A stretch of 64,000 nucleotides of DNA from Closterium sp. Naga37s-1 (GCA_947471745.1 CANJKZ010001023.1:1191001-1255000); one strand, 5' to 3'. Counted from the stretch's first letter, positions 1-12,340 are shown. The notes: generated by a model not told the origin, from the sequence alone. Program-made: numbers and translations.

Positions 1-2370
1 ATCCGGTAGCACGTATTCCACCGTTCTCGCATTTCAAACTCGTCGTCAGGTCCGCGAGAAGCACAATACTAGACGGGGAGCACATGCAAGTGCAGATGAA
101 CCCAAAACCTGTGTGGTGATGTGAACCCCAACGCTGGAAGCGATTTCGTCGACCTCTACCATTGAGATGGTTTCGAAATGGTCTAAAGATAGATTTACTC
201 ATCTGCAGGACATACGTAATGTATACGTACAGTCGGCTATCTACCACGCCTGATCGTTTCTGATCAGAGTCTCATCCATAATTATTCAATCTATCTGACT
301 GCTGGGTTGACACAAACATTGCTGCTCAAGTTTTCTAGACTAGCGTCTCCCGTTCGCACCTGAAGAGCGAAGGAAGCCATTAGAAGCAATCAGTGACTTC
401 TCCATTGCTCTCAGAGACATGCCACTGGTACACGTCATGGCGACGACTGCGCTAGAGTATCACCAAGTACGGCTGAAGCGCGGCACGAGTGGCCTCTACA
501 ACGGGTAGATGGTCACAAGGATGGCAGCGACAGAGGTGGCGTGCTAAACTTAGGCTGATGAGACAATCAGCACAGAAAGTGCTGCCAGGAAGGAGTCCAC
601 TAGTTTCTCTTTTTCTGTTTCTCGAGATTGCAGTTAATTCCTCTGACCAGTTTCCCCGCGTTGGAGATTCCTGCCTGGATCCTAGAGAACACCTCAACTC
701 CAACCCGATCCCAGTTTTTCCTGATCAGGCTTCACGCGCGGAAGCAGGGGAAGCGCAAGGAAAAGTATTTCGGAGAGTGCGCGGAGAGGTTGTGCAGGAT
801 TGAGGGAGTAGGCGGAGAATCAGGGGGAAATGCTGGGGAAATGCCGGAAACGCCTGACAGGATTGCGGGTGGATGGATCAGAAAGCAAAAGAGGCAACCG
901 CCACACACGTCCACGTCAGGAAACAGTCATCGACTATCGGACAACCCTCCACCTCAGACACCACGCGGCAGTTCTTATCGCTGCCATTGGAAGAGTTGCA
1001 TCTGTCGCCACAAATCAAGACTCCTGCAACCTCTCGTGCACTACTAGTTACTCTGACAATTATCTAAGAACTGCTCCATGTACAATAAACAATACCATTT
1101 ACATTGTTAGAATGACAATTGAGCCACTTAGCATAACCAAGTACAGGATGTGATTGCATAAACCGTCTGTATTAAGTGATCACAACATTTATAGTACATA
1201 GGAATATTCTACATTCTGAAAAAAATGCAGTTTATTATAGGGTATATTGCATTGTATACTTCCGCATGATAATCAGGCAGTAAATAATAAGGCAGTTGAG
1301 GCTTCCTGAAGCTTCATCTGGACATTGAAAACCCCTAGATTGCCCTTGAATTTGTTCCTGCCTAGCTAAAACCGCTAGGTAGAAACAGGAAAGTTGTCCA
1401 ATAAAGGTCAAGGAGTCAGCTTATGGTAAAGCCTGTAGTGTAAGCAGGAGATCATTTTATCCAAACCGATAACCTCTATCCACAAACACCAGGCAGGCAG
1501 GCTGACCAAACGAAGGGTGAGGTGACCTGTACCATTTCAGGTTCGGAGACTTTTTTGGGAGTGTTCAGGCTCGGAAACTAGTTTTGCAGAATCCCGTCTC
1601 CACTTGCTTGTGACATCATTGTTTAGACACAATGAAGCAGCCAAAGCCAGCTCCCTCAATGGGGAATCACGAGAGTTACACTCTGTTCAATGGAAGCGGC
1701 AGAATCCGAAGTTGTTTTTCCGCTCCACCACTCTCACCAGCCTGATGACTCAACACTCAAACTGTAAGCCAGCTCTCGTGAACCCGCCCTCACAAACCAG
1801 TATTCCAGCTATTGTGGTTGTGTGGTTGGGAAACTCTGACTTCAGGGTGCACCAGAGATGCATTCCGCCGATTCCAATCATTTGGGGGTGATTTGGCTTA
1901 AAACCAGGGTGCACATTCAATTGGATTTCTGTCAAAGGTTAACCTTTGACCTCGGGGTTACTCAGTGATTTATGAATATCTGGGGGGAGTGTTCGCTTCA
2001 GCAGGTGAACATTTGAACCCTCGAGATTTGGCAAATGTAAACCGAAGTCATCGAATGTGCTTCCGCCAATTCGTTTCCCCCCTCCCCATACCTATTCCGC
2101 TCCCACCGAAATTGTTTCCCCTTCCCCCACAATATCGTCTCACCCCCTTTCCCCTTTCCGCCAACCCAGTTGCCCTCCCCTTGATCCCCAATTTCTAGAT
2201 CCAAGTGTTATCAATTTCTCCCCTGCCAAGCCTCATCTCTCACGGACGAAAAGCCCCATGCTCGCCCATTCTCAACTATTTATTCGCTACTCGTCAACCA
2301 ATCAGCAGTTCCCGCAAACATGCCGCCCAAAATTTAGCCTGGAGTCGCGTTGAATGTGTACCCTGGTTTT
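1..2370. other. Non-coding stretch, left edge
   Basis: No gene could be supported here. Reading frames are short and show no family resemblance. The sequence is less GC-rich than the gene-bearing parts. A small perfect palindrome built on TCAAAGGTTAACCTTTGA lies near 1931-1950. It may hold intergenic DNA or old transposon remains; I see no domain in any frame. Confidence 0.5.
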
Positions 2371-3366
2371 AATTTTGAGGAAAAATATGCGAATGGTAAC
2401 ATACATGGGGCTTTATAACACGTACGGTAACCATAACAATGAATTTTCACGCGTTTGGTAACTCGATTCACGCGTTTGGTAACTATACACTGGCAAGCCA
2501 TCACGCGAATGGTAACTAGAAGAAACCCTCGTCCAACTTGACCCTGATTCTGGTTTTTCCCGCTCGCGCCAGACTGAATTGACGAGTCCTGAAGCACGAA
2601 ATTCTGACACACTTTCCGAAATTCTGACACACTTTCCGAAATTCTGACACACTTTCCGAAATTCGGACTATTTCGTAAACAGTTGCTGTTTTGAAAACCG
2701 TTTTTTATATTATGCTGATATTCTGGCGCTCGCGGAAAACTGATTTTACTTAATTCTATCGAACAACCGGGGCAAAAAATATATATCCCTTTCGGATGGC
2801 AAATGATTTTGAGAGCATCAACCCTAAACTCCTTGCGACAGGGCGTTCAATGCTATTTCTACAATAAAGGCATGCCATTCGGAAGGGTGTATTATTTTCT
2901 CACCTCCAAAATTATCCCACGCTGCACTAATCACACATTTATTTTTTATAAAAGTATTGTCGCTTTTCCGGGAAAATTTCATCATTTTGCAATTATGCAA
3001 TCATGCTTGCAAAAATATTATTGTACTTGTTAGTACTATATTTCAGAGCTTAAAATAGATATGAAACGGCTCTGAAACTATTTGGTCCGTGGTAATTGAA
3101 CAAACGCGATCCTTCAAAGTCACGGCGGGAATCGTTCAAGATCGATTAAACGGTGCGTGAAATATTTCAATTTAACAAATTCCTCTTAGTCAGGATCATT
3201 TCGGCGGGAGTTTCATCTAGTTACCATTCGCGTGATCATTCGCCTGTGCTAAGTTACCAATTGCGTGAAACGAGTTACCAAACGCGTGAAAATGTACTGT
3301 AATAGTTACTGTACGCGTTAAAGAGCCCCATGTATGTTACCATTGACATACTTTCCCTAATTTTGA
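2371..3366. mobile_element. AT-rich foldback / terminal-inverted-repeat element, non-coding
   Basis: Roughly 155-bp inverted arms (about 2375-2530 and 3209-3365) flank an AT-rich core. Both arms carry a run of short motifs built on 'ACGCGTTTGGTAAC' and 'GCGAATGGTAAC', in the same order but inverted. The core encodes no recognisable transposase, so this looks like a non-autonomous DNA element. A target-site duplication could not be fixed because the arm ends are degenerate. Its AT content contrasts sharply with the surrounding GC-rich DNA. Confidence 0.7.
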
Positions 3367-5761
3367 TGGCAATATTTTTAGTATGCCACTCGCAATGTAC
3401 AACTCCCGATTTTCGACATCGTGCACTTTTCGTGTGTCACTTCAGCTCATGGTGCCTGTCTACAGTGCTCATCTAAGCGGGCCGATGTCAGGTGTCGCGG
3501 GCACTTGGTGTACACCCCATTGTCAGGAGTCACGACCCCAAAACTTCTCGAGCCAACCAACCACGTTGCGACGCAATCAAAAGGCGGCCATAAACCAGGG
3601 CCCGAACGAGCCGCGCCTGATTCCAGCCACCCGTCGGGCTTCCCGCAAATTACCGAGCTTCGAGTCCAAGTTCGTGGGCGAAGTTCCTTCCCAAACCGGA
3701 CCACATTGGTTCGAGAAGCCCCCAAGGGACTCCCAAGCCATCAAGCAGCCGAACCCGGTGCAGAACCCAACCTTCAACGGCTCCTTTTGGTTTCACCAAG
3801 GTCACCGAACCTAACCCAAACCTTCCGCTCGGCAAAACGTCGCCCCTTACCTGATGCCCGCCAGCTCTTCCCTTTCCATGCCTCGTTCCCTAATCCACCT
3901 GTCGTTCTCCTGATTATCCACCACAGCTGCTCTGATTCTCAATCCACAAAAGCTCCTCCTAGACATCTGTGACTGGCCATGGCTGGCTAACTTCGGACTC
4001 ATATGCCTCTCCAGTTCCCTACCTAAGGAAGAGTCTCGGAGCACTTATCGGTAGGAAGCATCATTCCGTGAATATAGCCGTGTAGTCAGCTACTAGAGAA
4101 AGAAATTATAGTTTTCGAGTTCCTTTAGCTGTGCTGCGTCGGTAGCCACGTGCGTTGTTCAGTGAAGCCGAAAGAATAGGGCGTCTAAGTACCGGTTCAG
4201 GGCCATCACCAGGGATGGCCATGGATTGGCTAAAAACTTCTCTTCCGTGGGTAGATAAGAACATATCCGACGATCACAAATTTGTACGTCCTTAACTTCT
4301 TGCGTGAGGGAATCAGCCTGCTGATCAAGAGTCGTTGGCATACGTTAGTTGGCAGGGAGAGACCCTTTCCAATAAAGCCAATGATGACGAAATTAAAAAG
4401 AAAATCCTCCTGTCGTGCATATGATATTTCCTCCATCCGTCCGCCTGGTGTTGTCGTTCTCCGTAGTCCAGACAATGGCTCCTTCATTAGAGAGCCATTG
4501 CGTCAATTATTAACTGCCAATGGCTGGATCATCTTCATCACTGGAAGCCACAGCCGGTCCTTCATACGATGCTGCGTTGATGATGTCTCGTTGCATTGTC
4601 CGTCACAATTTCTCCCTTTCACATTCTCCCTTTCTGAACGCCTAAGGCCCTTGACCTGATTCTGTTTTTTTACTATTACCATGCGTCCATGATCGCAGGC
4701 TGGCCAGGCGATCCGATCTCCAGGCTCTTCCTCTCGAGAAGCGGGGTTTACATCGATATTGACACAAGGAGGAGACGGCTTCGACCTAACCCTCCCGGTC
4801 GCTAGGTTGACGGGGAGGCTCGGTCCCCCTTCTCCACGGGCCGCCTCACCCCCAATAGTGCCACGCTCGTTATCATCACCCTCGCTATTAGCCTCGACCA
4901 ATTCGTTAAAGACTTCGCCGTCTCCCGCGGCCACTGCATCGACGTTAACCGCTGGAGTAGCGAACGTCGCCCCAGCAGTTCAACAAGTAGCAGCAGGCTC
5001 GGCAACAGGCTCGGCAGCTGCGAGGCCGAAAACTGCTGGTTCGGGAAGGGCGATGGCGTCGCCGCCAGGGACACCCCCGAGCACGTGGAGGGTTCGATCG
5101 CGTGAACGAATGGCGGTTAGAAAAGCGAAAGGGTTGATCGGAGCCGCTCATGAGAGCCCCGAGTGGCTGATGGATCTGGGCCGTCGGATGAACATCCCAT
5201 TTGAGTAAGCTGGAATAGCTAGACGTGCATTGGTTTAGGAATTGCATATCGGCACCGCAGTATTTTAGTTTAGAAAGCCCACGGTTGCCGTTTTGACGCC
5301 CTCAAGGCTGCTTGTTGCTGACAAACGTTTTCAGACCGATAAGTCTGGTAACGGCTGGTGTATGATTAGCACTGAAGGCTGCCTTTCCTTCCCCGCGTGT
5401 GGTTAAACTCAACACCCTCCTTCCGCTCCCTGATCTTAAACTGTTCTCCGTCCTCGTGCCCCGACCTCCACACACCCCCCCCCCTCCCCCCCTTCCCTCC
5501 CCCGTCTCCCTCTCTCCTCCCTGTTTCTCGTCCCCACTCAACACTCGTTATTTCCCTCATCTGCCTCCCTTCTCTCGCAGTTTACTCGCAGTGTTTTCAG
5601 ACAAGTGCCAACGGCCCACTCCGCGGCACCCCTCCGCGTCCTCCGCGGACCCTCTCTCCGCGCCGACGCCCGAGTGCGTGCAAGCGGCGCATCTAATCAA
5701 TCACACGGTGGAGACCCGCCTCTCGTCCTCCTCCTCGACTGTAGCGGCGGAAGCGGCGGCA
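3367..5761. other. Intergenic / 5' flank of the LysM-M23 gene
   Basis: No gene is supported with confidence. A 149-codon open frame at 4759-5208 (+) is rich in Ala, Ser and Pro and ends in PEWLMDLGRRMNIPFE; it has no known domain and could be an exon or a retroelement scrap. From 5399 a frame is open into the LysM gene's first exon, so an upstream start for that gene is possible. A pyrimidine-rich stretch ending in TCTCTCGCAG near 5569-5580 could be an acceptor in a 5' UTR intron. Confidence 0.4.
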
Positions 5762-8700
5762 ATGGCGGAGCGTGGCGCTTCTGCAGCCGCGGCTGCATCC
5801 GGTGGCCCGGGTGGCGCTAGAGGTCCTGCTTCTGCTGCTCCTGCTGCTGCTGCTGCTGCTTTTGCTGGTGCTGATCCGCCAGTTGCGGCGTCAAGAGGCG
5901 TAGGTGTGACTGTGCTAGGAAGTGCTACAACAGGGGCCGCCGCAGGTGGAGGAGCTAACGGGGGAGGAGTTGCAGCGTCATCTAGCTCTGCGAAGGAGCA
6001 GCAGCCCATTGCTGCCACTGCGGCCAGAACCTATAGCCCCGATAGCCGCACTCCCGCTATTAGAGCAGCCCCGGCCCCAAGGCCCGCGGCTAGGGCGCCA
6101 GCTCCAGCACCCGCACCCGCTGCGACTGAGAGATGGGGATGGGGAAAGAGCAACAGCAGCAGCAGCAGGGGGTTGTGGGGCAGGATAAATAAGGGCGCGG
6201 GCAAGAAAGACGCGAAGAAGAAGGTGCAGAAATTGCCAGAGGCAAGCAAGGCGGAGCGAAACTCGATCATGGACGGAACCCTAGTCCCGGCCAGTCGCGC
6301 GGTCAACCCGCCCATGTCGCGCAACCCCATGTTCGAGCCCGTGGGTGCGTCTAAGAGGCGCGCGGCGAGGCAGCCGGGGCTGCGCGTGCCGATGTGCATC
6401 AAGACGGTGAAGGTGCAGTTCGGGGATACGCTGGCGGAGATTGCCCAGAACCACCGCACGTCGATTCGGGACCTGCAGAGGTTGAACAACCTTCGGTCGG
6501 ATTTTATTGTTGAGGGCGACACGCTCATCGTCTCATGCTGTAAGTGCTACCTGGTGATTTGAGATGGGGTAAGATGGACGAGGAGTGAAGGGGGATGACG
6601 AGGGAAGGAAGGAGGGGAGAGGGGGGTTAGTGCTTTGTGATGGCGTGTATTCCACAGTCTCGGGCAGGACATGCCTAAGACTTTCTTCAATCATGTTACA
6701 TGGCACGTTTCATTTTAACAGCGTATCCCATCACCATATGCCCAAACCGTGTTTTTCTAGTGTGTTAGGGTTCGATCTCGCTCTCCTCCTCCCTTTCACC
6801 CTCTCACAACGCATTCCTTCATTCCTCCCCTCGCGCCCCCAATTTATGCTCTATTCATCTCAGCCAACCAACGTCGTTCCGTACCAGAGCTCAGGCCTGG
6901 CATTCGCCGGACCTGCCGCCCGCTCTTTTCCCGGCTCTCTCCATCATCGACTTTGCCAAAGCTGCCTGCAAGGCTCGGCGTGGGAGGTCCGGCAGCAGGC
7001 GCCATTGTGAAAGCGGGCTCAGCAGCAGGAGGACGAGTTTCTCTGTTAGAAGGTGTGCCTCGTAAACCACAAGTTGGTGATTATATAATGTAATCTCCTA
7101 GCCATGCCTGTCTTATGAGCTGTTTGTCGATCTGCGTTGACTGTTTGCTGCCTCGCTTGTGTGAATAGTCCATGCCAGCAGTGCGTTTCTGTGTTGCTCC
7201 ACTTGGCCCACGTTTCCACTTTCACCTGCAGTGACATTTTAGTCGTCTTAACTACTTGCAGGCATGCCATGCCATCATCGTTCTTCCGTCTTGTGTTTCT
7301 TTTTCTGTTCTGTGCCGCCTTCCACATCTCCCTTACCACGTCCTCTTCCCCCATATCCTCCGCCCCATCTCCTCTCCCGCCTCTCCCCACACCCGCAGGG
7401 CGGTGGAGGCGGGGCCCCAAGGGCTTCCCCAAGTCGATGGACGGCTGGCTGCGATTCAACTGCCCTGTCGTGGACGGGTGCGTTCTGGGGACGGGAGAGG
7501 GGAAAAAGAGTGGGTGTAGAATGGAGGGAAAGGAGGGAGGTGGGGGGGGAAGAGGGAGGGGGAAAGGGGAGGGGGAAAGGGGAAGGGAGGATTGGGAAGG
7601 GGGAGGTGGGAAGGGTGACTCTTGAGTCGACTCAGAACTCACCTGGTGGACGGGTCGTTGCAGGTGAGGGGGGAAGGGAGGGGTGGGGGTGGGGGGAACG
7701 GAGTGGGTCGGGGGAAGGGAGGGGGTGGGGGGAAGGGAGGGGGTGGGGGGAACGGAGTGGGTCGGGGGGAAGGGGGGATGGGGGGAAGGGAGGGGGTGGG
7801 GGGAAGGGAATGGGTCGGGGGAAGGGAGGGGATGGGGGGAAGGGAGGGGGTGGGGGGAAGGGAATGGGTGGGGAGAAGGGAGGGGATGGGGGGAGACAGG
7901 AGTGGGTGGGAATGATTCAAAGCGTGGCACTTGGCTGGGCTTTGTCGGTATTGGTATATTTTGTGGGAATGCCGGTGTTTTTTCCAGCATGTTTGTCCTG
8001 CTGTTTCACGTGCTGGCTGGCTTTCCCATTCAGCTCTCCCTTTCCCACCCACGCCCTCCCGTCCCCCTCCTCCTCCCGCCCCCCTCCTCTCCTTTCTCCC
8101 CCACCCGGCCCTCTCCCGCGTCACCTCTTCAACCCCTCCACCAGCTTCGTCAGCAGTCCCTTTGGCTGGCGATGGGGATCCTTCCATGAGGTATGCTCCC
8201 CCCCTCCCCCCCCTCCCTCCTCTCTCCTTGCAACGCCTTGCTTCTTGAGTCGACATCAGTCCCTCACCATCTTGAGCCTTTTCCTTGACATGGATGTCAC
8301 CTCACCAGCTTCATCAGCAGTCCCGCTACTCCCCCTCTCCATTCCCATTCCCCCCATCCTCATTTCCGTTCCGTTTCATGTACACCTCCTCCATCCGTTC
8401 CCGCTCCTCCTCATTCCCTCGCCTCCTGCTCCTCCTAATCTTCTCGTCTCCCGATGTGATGAAAGAGAAAGCACTCGCTCAACTCGCCCTGCTTTCCTAC
8501 AACCTCTATCTTTGATCCACGCCATTTTCAACTCTTATTCTCAACCCTCACCCTCGTCGCCATCATCCTTAAACCTCTTGCTCACCGCAGGCCTCGTCCT
8601 GCTTCGCACTGGCGTTTCATTATCTTGTTTGTTCACCCGCGCACTCTCTCCTCCCTTTCTCCCTCCCTCCCTCCCTCCCTCCCTCCCTCCCTCCCTCCCT

Positions 8701-8911
8701 CCCTCCCTCCCTCCCTCCCTCCCTCCCTCCCTCCCTCCCTCCCTCCCTCCCTCCCTCCCTCCCTCCCTCACTCCTTCCCTCTCCCTCTCCATATCTCCCT
8801 CCCTCTTTCCCCACAGGGCGTGGATCTAGCAGCGGAGTTTGGGGCTCCAGTGCTGGCGTCAGACAAGGGCGTCGTGACGTTTGCAGGCTGGAGCGGAGGG
8901 TGAGTCCGCGC

Positions 8912-8966
<55 letters not shown>

Positions 8967-10780
8967 GGTGTGCGGGGGTGTGTGTGTGTGTGTGGTGGGT
9001 GTGTGTGGTGGGTGTGTGTGTGGGTGTGTGTGTGTGTGTGTGTGGGTGTGTGGGTGTGGTTGTGTGTGCGTGTGTATGTGTGTGTATGGATGTGAGTGTG
9101 GGTGTGAGTGTTGGTGTGGGTGAGTGTGGGTGTGGAATGGGGTGTGGGTGTGTGAGGCATTGCCATCATAACTCTCCTCCTCACCTCCCCTTCCTTTCGC
9201 ATGTTCCATCTGCTCCCACTGCTCCAGGTATGGCAAGCTGATGACAATAGCACATGTCAATGGCTTCACTCTACCCTCCCTCCCTCCCCTCCCCTCTCCT
9301 CTCCTCTCCCCCTCCCTGCCGTCCCTCCAGGTATGGCAAGCTGGTGACAATAGCACACGACTAACGGCTTCACCACGTGCTATGGCCACTGCTGCATCAT
9401 CAACGCTTCAGAGGCGCCTAAAAAACGTGTCCATTCCCTCCCGTTCCCATGTTTCGTCTGCCCGCATCTCTCCAGGTACGGCAAGCTGGTGACGATAGCA
9501 CACGACAACGGTTTCACCACTCGTTATGGCCACTGCTGCATCATCAATGCACGGGTTGGGCAGGTGTGTGCTGGCTTTTGAGAATGCGGGGGTCGTGTTG
9601 GTGATGCTGTGTAGAATTGCGCAGTGAGGTGACGTGCCATGGCATGGCATGCAGCAACGTGTAGTGAGCTGGGGCTGCTGCAAGTGGGGCTGCTGCAAGT
9701 GGGGCTGCTGCAAGTGGGGCTGCTGCAAGTGGGGCTGCTGCAAGTGGGGCTGCTGCAAGTGGGGCTGCTGCAAGTGGGGCTGCTGCAAGTGGGGCTGCTT
9801 CAAGTGGGGCTGCTGCAAGTGGGGCTGCTGCAAGTGGGGCTGCTGCAACTGGGGCTGCTGCAAGTGGGGCTGCTTCAAGTGGGGCTGCTGCAAGTGGGGT
9901 TGCTTCAAGTGGGGCTGCCTCAAGGGGGGTTTTGAGGTGGCCTGTTTGCTAGCTTGCTAGCTATGAAGTTGGCCACTTGACATCTACCCTCTCACCCTTT
10001 AGTCTTCCTCCGTCTGTGTGCATGTTACACACATTGTGTATGCATGTATGCGTGTGTGTGTGCATGTTATGAATGTTGTGTGGCTGCGTGTGTGTGTGTG
10101 TTTGTGTATGTGTGTGTGTGTCATGTGTGATTCATGTGTCTGTGTGTGTGCATGTGTGTGTGCATGCATGGCCATTGCAGCGAGTGGCAAGGGGGCAGCA
10201 GGTGGCGTGTGTGGGAGCAACCGGACGAGCCACCGGCCCGCACTTGCACTTTGAAGGTAAGCGCACCATTGTCCTGTTTTCCCCCACCCTCCTCTGAATT
10301 TTTCTCTCTCCCCTTCCACCCTATCTTCCTCGCTCGGGTGTGGGGACAACCGGACAAGCCACAGGCCTGCACTTGTATTTTGAAGGACCATTGGCCTGTT
10401 TCCCCACCACCCTTCCCTGCTGTCTACTGTTTTAGTAGACTCAAGCACTCTGAAGGTAAGCACCTCCCCCTCGTGTCACTTTTCGCCATCTCACACTTCT
10501 CCGCTCCCTCCCTTCACTGTGACACCTCATCCTTCCCCCCCTCCCCCCCTGTGGCTCCTCACACTCACCCCCCCCTCTTGTGGCACCTCACACTTACTGT
10601 CCTTGTGTCATCTCACAAATATCCCTCTTTTTCCCCTTGTGCCATCTCATACCTATCCGCCCCTTCCCTCCATGGCATCTCACGCATATTCCCCACTATT
10701 CCCCCTGTGCCATGTTTTCCCACCCTGCAGTCCGCAAGAGAGGGGAAGCGTTGGATCCGTTCAAGTGGTGCAATCTATGA
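5762..10780 (+). CDS. LysM domain plus M23 (LytM-type) zinc metallopeptidase
   Basis: Predicted peptidoglycan endopeptidase of 462 aa. Exons: 5762-6539, 6864-7052, 7399-7477, 8145-8190, 8817-8899, 9476-9563, 10181-10256, 10731-10780; all eight join in phase. The N-terminus is Ala/Ser-rich and could be a plastid transit peptide (inference). A LysM domain (about residues 212-259, with FGDTLAEIAQNH) binds N-acetylglucosamine glycans. The M23 domain (about 342-462) has the family's metal and catalytic residues: His363 and Asp367 (FHEGVD), His411 (YGHC), and His442/His444 (GPHLHFE). It therefore looks active, unlike NlpD/EnvC-type activators, which lose these residues. In streptophytes that keep plastid peptidoglycan, a role in plastid division or wall remodelling is plausible. 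The start at 5762 is the first Met near the conserved part; an in-frame Met at 5399 would add 121 residues. Exon 2's donor (GTGTGC) is weak. Introns hold decoy copies of exons 4, 6 and 7. Confidence 0.85.
7540..7915. repeat. G-rich minisatellite in intron 3 of the LysM-M23 gene
   Basis: Tandem short units of the form GGGTGGGGGGAAGGGAGG, with long runs of G on the + (coding) strand. Such runs could form G-quadruplexes in DNA or pre-mRNA. A degenerate copy of the TTTTGAG-N4-CTCAAAA palindrome (core TCGA) lies just inside, near 7618-7640. Confidence 0.8.
8303..8325 (+). pseudogene. Degenerate copy of LysM-M23 exon 4 start
   Basis: The sequence CACCAG followed by CTTCATCAGCAGTCCC repeats the acceptor and first codons of exon 4 (8145-8190), then diverges. 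It lies downstream of the intact exon, so it is an exception to the usual arrangement in which acceptor-bearing copies lie upstream. Confidence 0.6.
8661..8769. repeat. (CCCT)n microsatellite
   Basis: About 27 uninterrupted tetranucleotide units in intron 4 of the LysM-M23 gene, ending about 50 bp before the exon 5 acceptor. It may serve as an extended pyrimidine tract. Confidence 0.95.
8909..9153. repeat. (TG)n and TG-rich microsatellite
   Basis: An uninterrupted (GT)n run starts at about 8909 and decays into GTGTGGGT-type units. It lies directly after the exon 5 donor of the LysM-M23 gene. A second TG-rich tract is at about 10017-10168, just before exon 7. Confidence 0.95.
9228..9413 (+). 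pseudogene. Two decoy copies of LysM-M23 exon 6
   Basis: Copy 1 (9228-9272) and copy 2 (9331-9413) each follow a good acceptor (CTCCAG) and begin like exon 6 (YGKL(V/M)TIAH). Copy 1 drifts after 'NGF'. Copy 2 carries a one-base insertion that gives a stop right after His-Asp but otherwise resembles the whole exon. The third copy (9476-9563) is intact and in frame. Use of a decoy would truncate the peptidase before its second and third catalytic histidines. Confidence 0.85.
9671..9925. repeat. 15-bp minisatellite
   Basis: About 17 copies of a unit close to GGGGCTGCTGCAAGT in intron 6 of the LysM-M23 gene. It makes long shadow frames on both strands (Cys/Trp-rich on +, His/Gln-rich on -) that are not genes. 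Confidence 0.95.
10330..10456 (+). pseudogene. Two degraded copies of LysM-M23 exon 7 end
   Basis: At about 10334-10387 the 3' part of exon 7 (GATGRATGPHLHFE-like) recurs with changes that turn the HxH motif into HLY. A shorter scrap with the exon end and its GTAAGC donor is at about 10440-10460. Both lie downstream of the intact exon and carry its donor side. Confidence 0.75.
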
Positions 10781-11818
10781 CAGGATAGGTCCGGCTGAGA
10801 GGGGCTCTACGAGTGAATTCCATGGCAATCGGCAGAATCGTGCGCCCTGCTGAGTGCTGCTGCTGCTCATACTGCTGCTCCTGCCCATGCAGTCTTTTCC
10901 AAAAGTGGTCACACTTAAAGCCCCCGTTTCCATCACAGGACAGTGTCATGTGAGCAGGCTGTAACGAGGTTGAACGAACCCAGTCTGAACCCGCGTGCGT
11001 CTGACTGGTGCTGCAAAAAGAGCACCGGTTGTAAAACGGAAGAGTCCTGGGGCCTGAGAGTCCCATAAATGCCACCGCATGGAACAGTCTGAAGGATTCC
11101 AATTTACCATCTGCAAGACGTAGCTTGGTCACTTCACTTGCTTAGGTTTGGTAGGTCTAGTGATGCAGGCGACAGGCGGAGGAGGCAGACGCGGATTTTG
11201 GGGCTGGGTGGAAATCGTGGTGTGGAAAGTTGGGGTGGCTAGAGTCGTGTTTTTCCGTTGGAGTTATCCATTTCCTCTCCTGCAAGGGAGCTGGTTCTGG
11301 GTCACAGAGCACTACCTTCTATTCTATGCAAGCTGCATTAGCATGAGAGACATTTGGCTGTAGTATTCTAATGTATGTGTAGCTTTGCGTATGGTGCTAC
11401 TTATGCTGCTCTCATCATGGCACCGTGATGTGATCTCTTCAATAGTTCCTGAACAGCAGCCATTTCTTTCATGCTAAATGGATGAATGCAATGAGATTCG
11501 TGGCACAAAGGACGAGAACATATGCATGTTCAAATTGTACAGGATCCTCCTGGGGAAAGAACAAAATCTGACAGACTTCATCTTAGGAAAATCCAAGGAT
11601 GCCAAAACGTACCGTATGTACAAAGAATGCTTGCATGCCTGCCATCTCTGCTCCCTCCCATTCCTCCCCTTCCTTCTCCTCCCCTCGCTTTCCTCTGTTA
11701 CCTCCTGCAACCTTGGGCGGGCCACAGACCGTATGTGGCAACAGGACGACAACACCCAGGCCAGCAGCAGCAGCAGGGAGTGAGCCAAACCGGCAGCTGA
11801 CCAACCAATCAAACCCCA
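10781..11818. other. Intergenic between convergent genes
   Basis: This holds the 3' flank of the LysM-M23 gene and the distal 3' flank of the KING1-like gene on the other strand. Open frames on both strands at 11474-11829 show no domain. Nothing else could be supported. Confidence 0.5.
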
Positions 11819-12340
11819 CTACAGGCTGAGATCATTTGAGCCAACCTCAGAGCTGGTCGGAAATGGCCCCTCCTTCTCCCCACTCTCCCCACTCAACCCT
11901 TCCTCCTCCTGCCAAACCAAAAACCTCCCAATTGCATCACGCAACATCACCACTCCCACCAGCTCTCCTCCTTCCCCTTCCTCCCGTGTGACGTAGATGC
12001 GGTGCACGCGTGCCACCCGGAATGCGCGGATAACCTCGCGCAGTGACATCCCAACTATCACCAACACCATCCCCTCCCACTACAGGCTGAGACCATCAGA
12101 GCCAACCTCAGTGCTGGCTGGCACCAGCTCCTCTACCTTCTCTCCCGTCGTCTCTCCCTCCTCCTCCTCCTGCCGTACCAGAAACCGCCCAATCGCATCC
12201 CGCAGTGTCACCACTCCCAGCAGCTCTCCTGCTAGCACGCCTCCTCCCTCTCCCTCCTCCCAGGTGACGTAGATGCGGTGAACGCGTGCCACCCGGAACG
12301 CGTGGACCATCCACCTTGTTTCGCTAAACCCCTTTGCCAA
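11819..12340 (-). repeat. Two extra copies of the KING1 final CBS half-domain
   Basis: Two head-to-tail copies (12080-12340 and 11819-12070) of the last part of the KING1-like gene follow its stop codon. Each keeps the frame from AFRVARVHRIYV through LRDAIGRFLV and ends in a LSL-stop like the real gene. They lack the exon's acceptor and first third, so they are probably 3' UTR or 3' flank. Preserved frames suggest recent duplication or gene conversion; alternative use as a terminal exon cannot be excluded. Confidence 0.85.

Noticed and set aside
4759..5208. 149-codon frame as a gene
   Set aside because: No domain, no splice context and no resemblance I can name; mentioned in the region entry only.
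8641..8814. Arg/Glu/Gly or Pro/Leu/Ser-rich frames over (CCCT)n and similar tracts as small proteins
   Set aside because: Such frames are open only because 4- or 5-bp repeats lack stops in every frame; no start context or conservation supports them.
7264..8829. A 521-codon frame on the + strand through the LysM-M23 introns
   Set aside because: It runs through microsatellites and intron sequence and only touches one true exon in frame.
5762..10780. Bacterial contamination or an NlpD-type activator
   Set aside because: Eight spliced exons exclude bacterial DNA, and NlpD-type activators lack the metal ligands that are present here.
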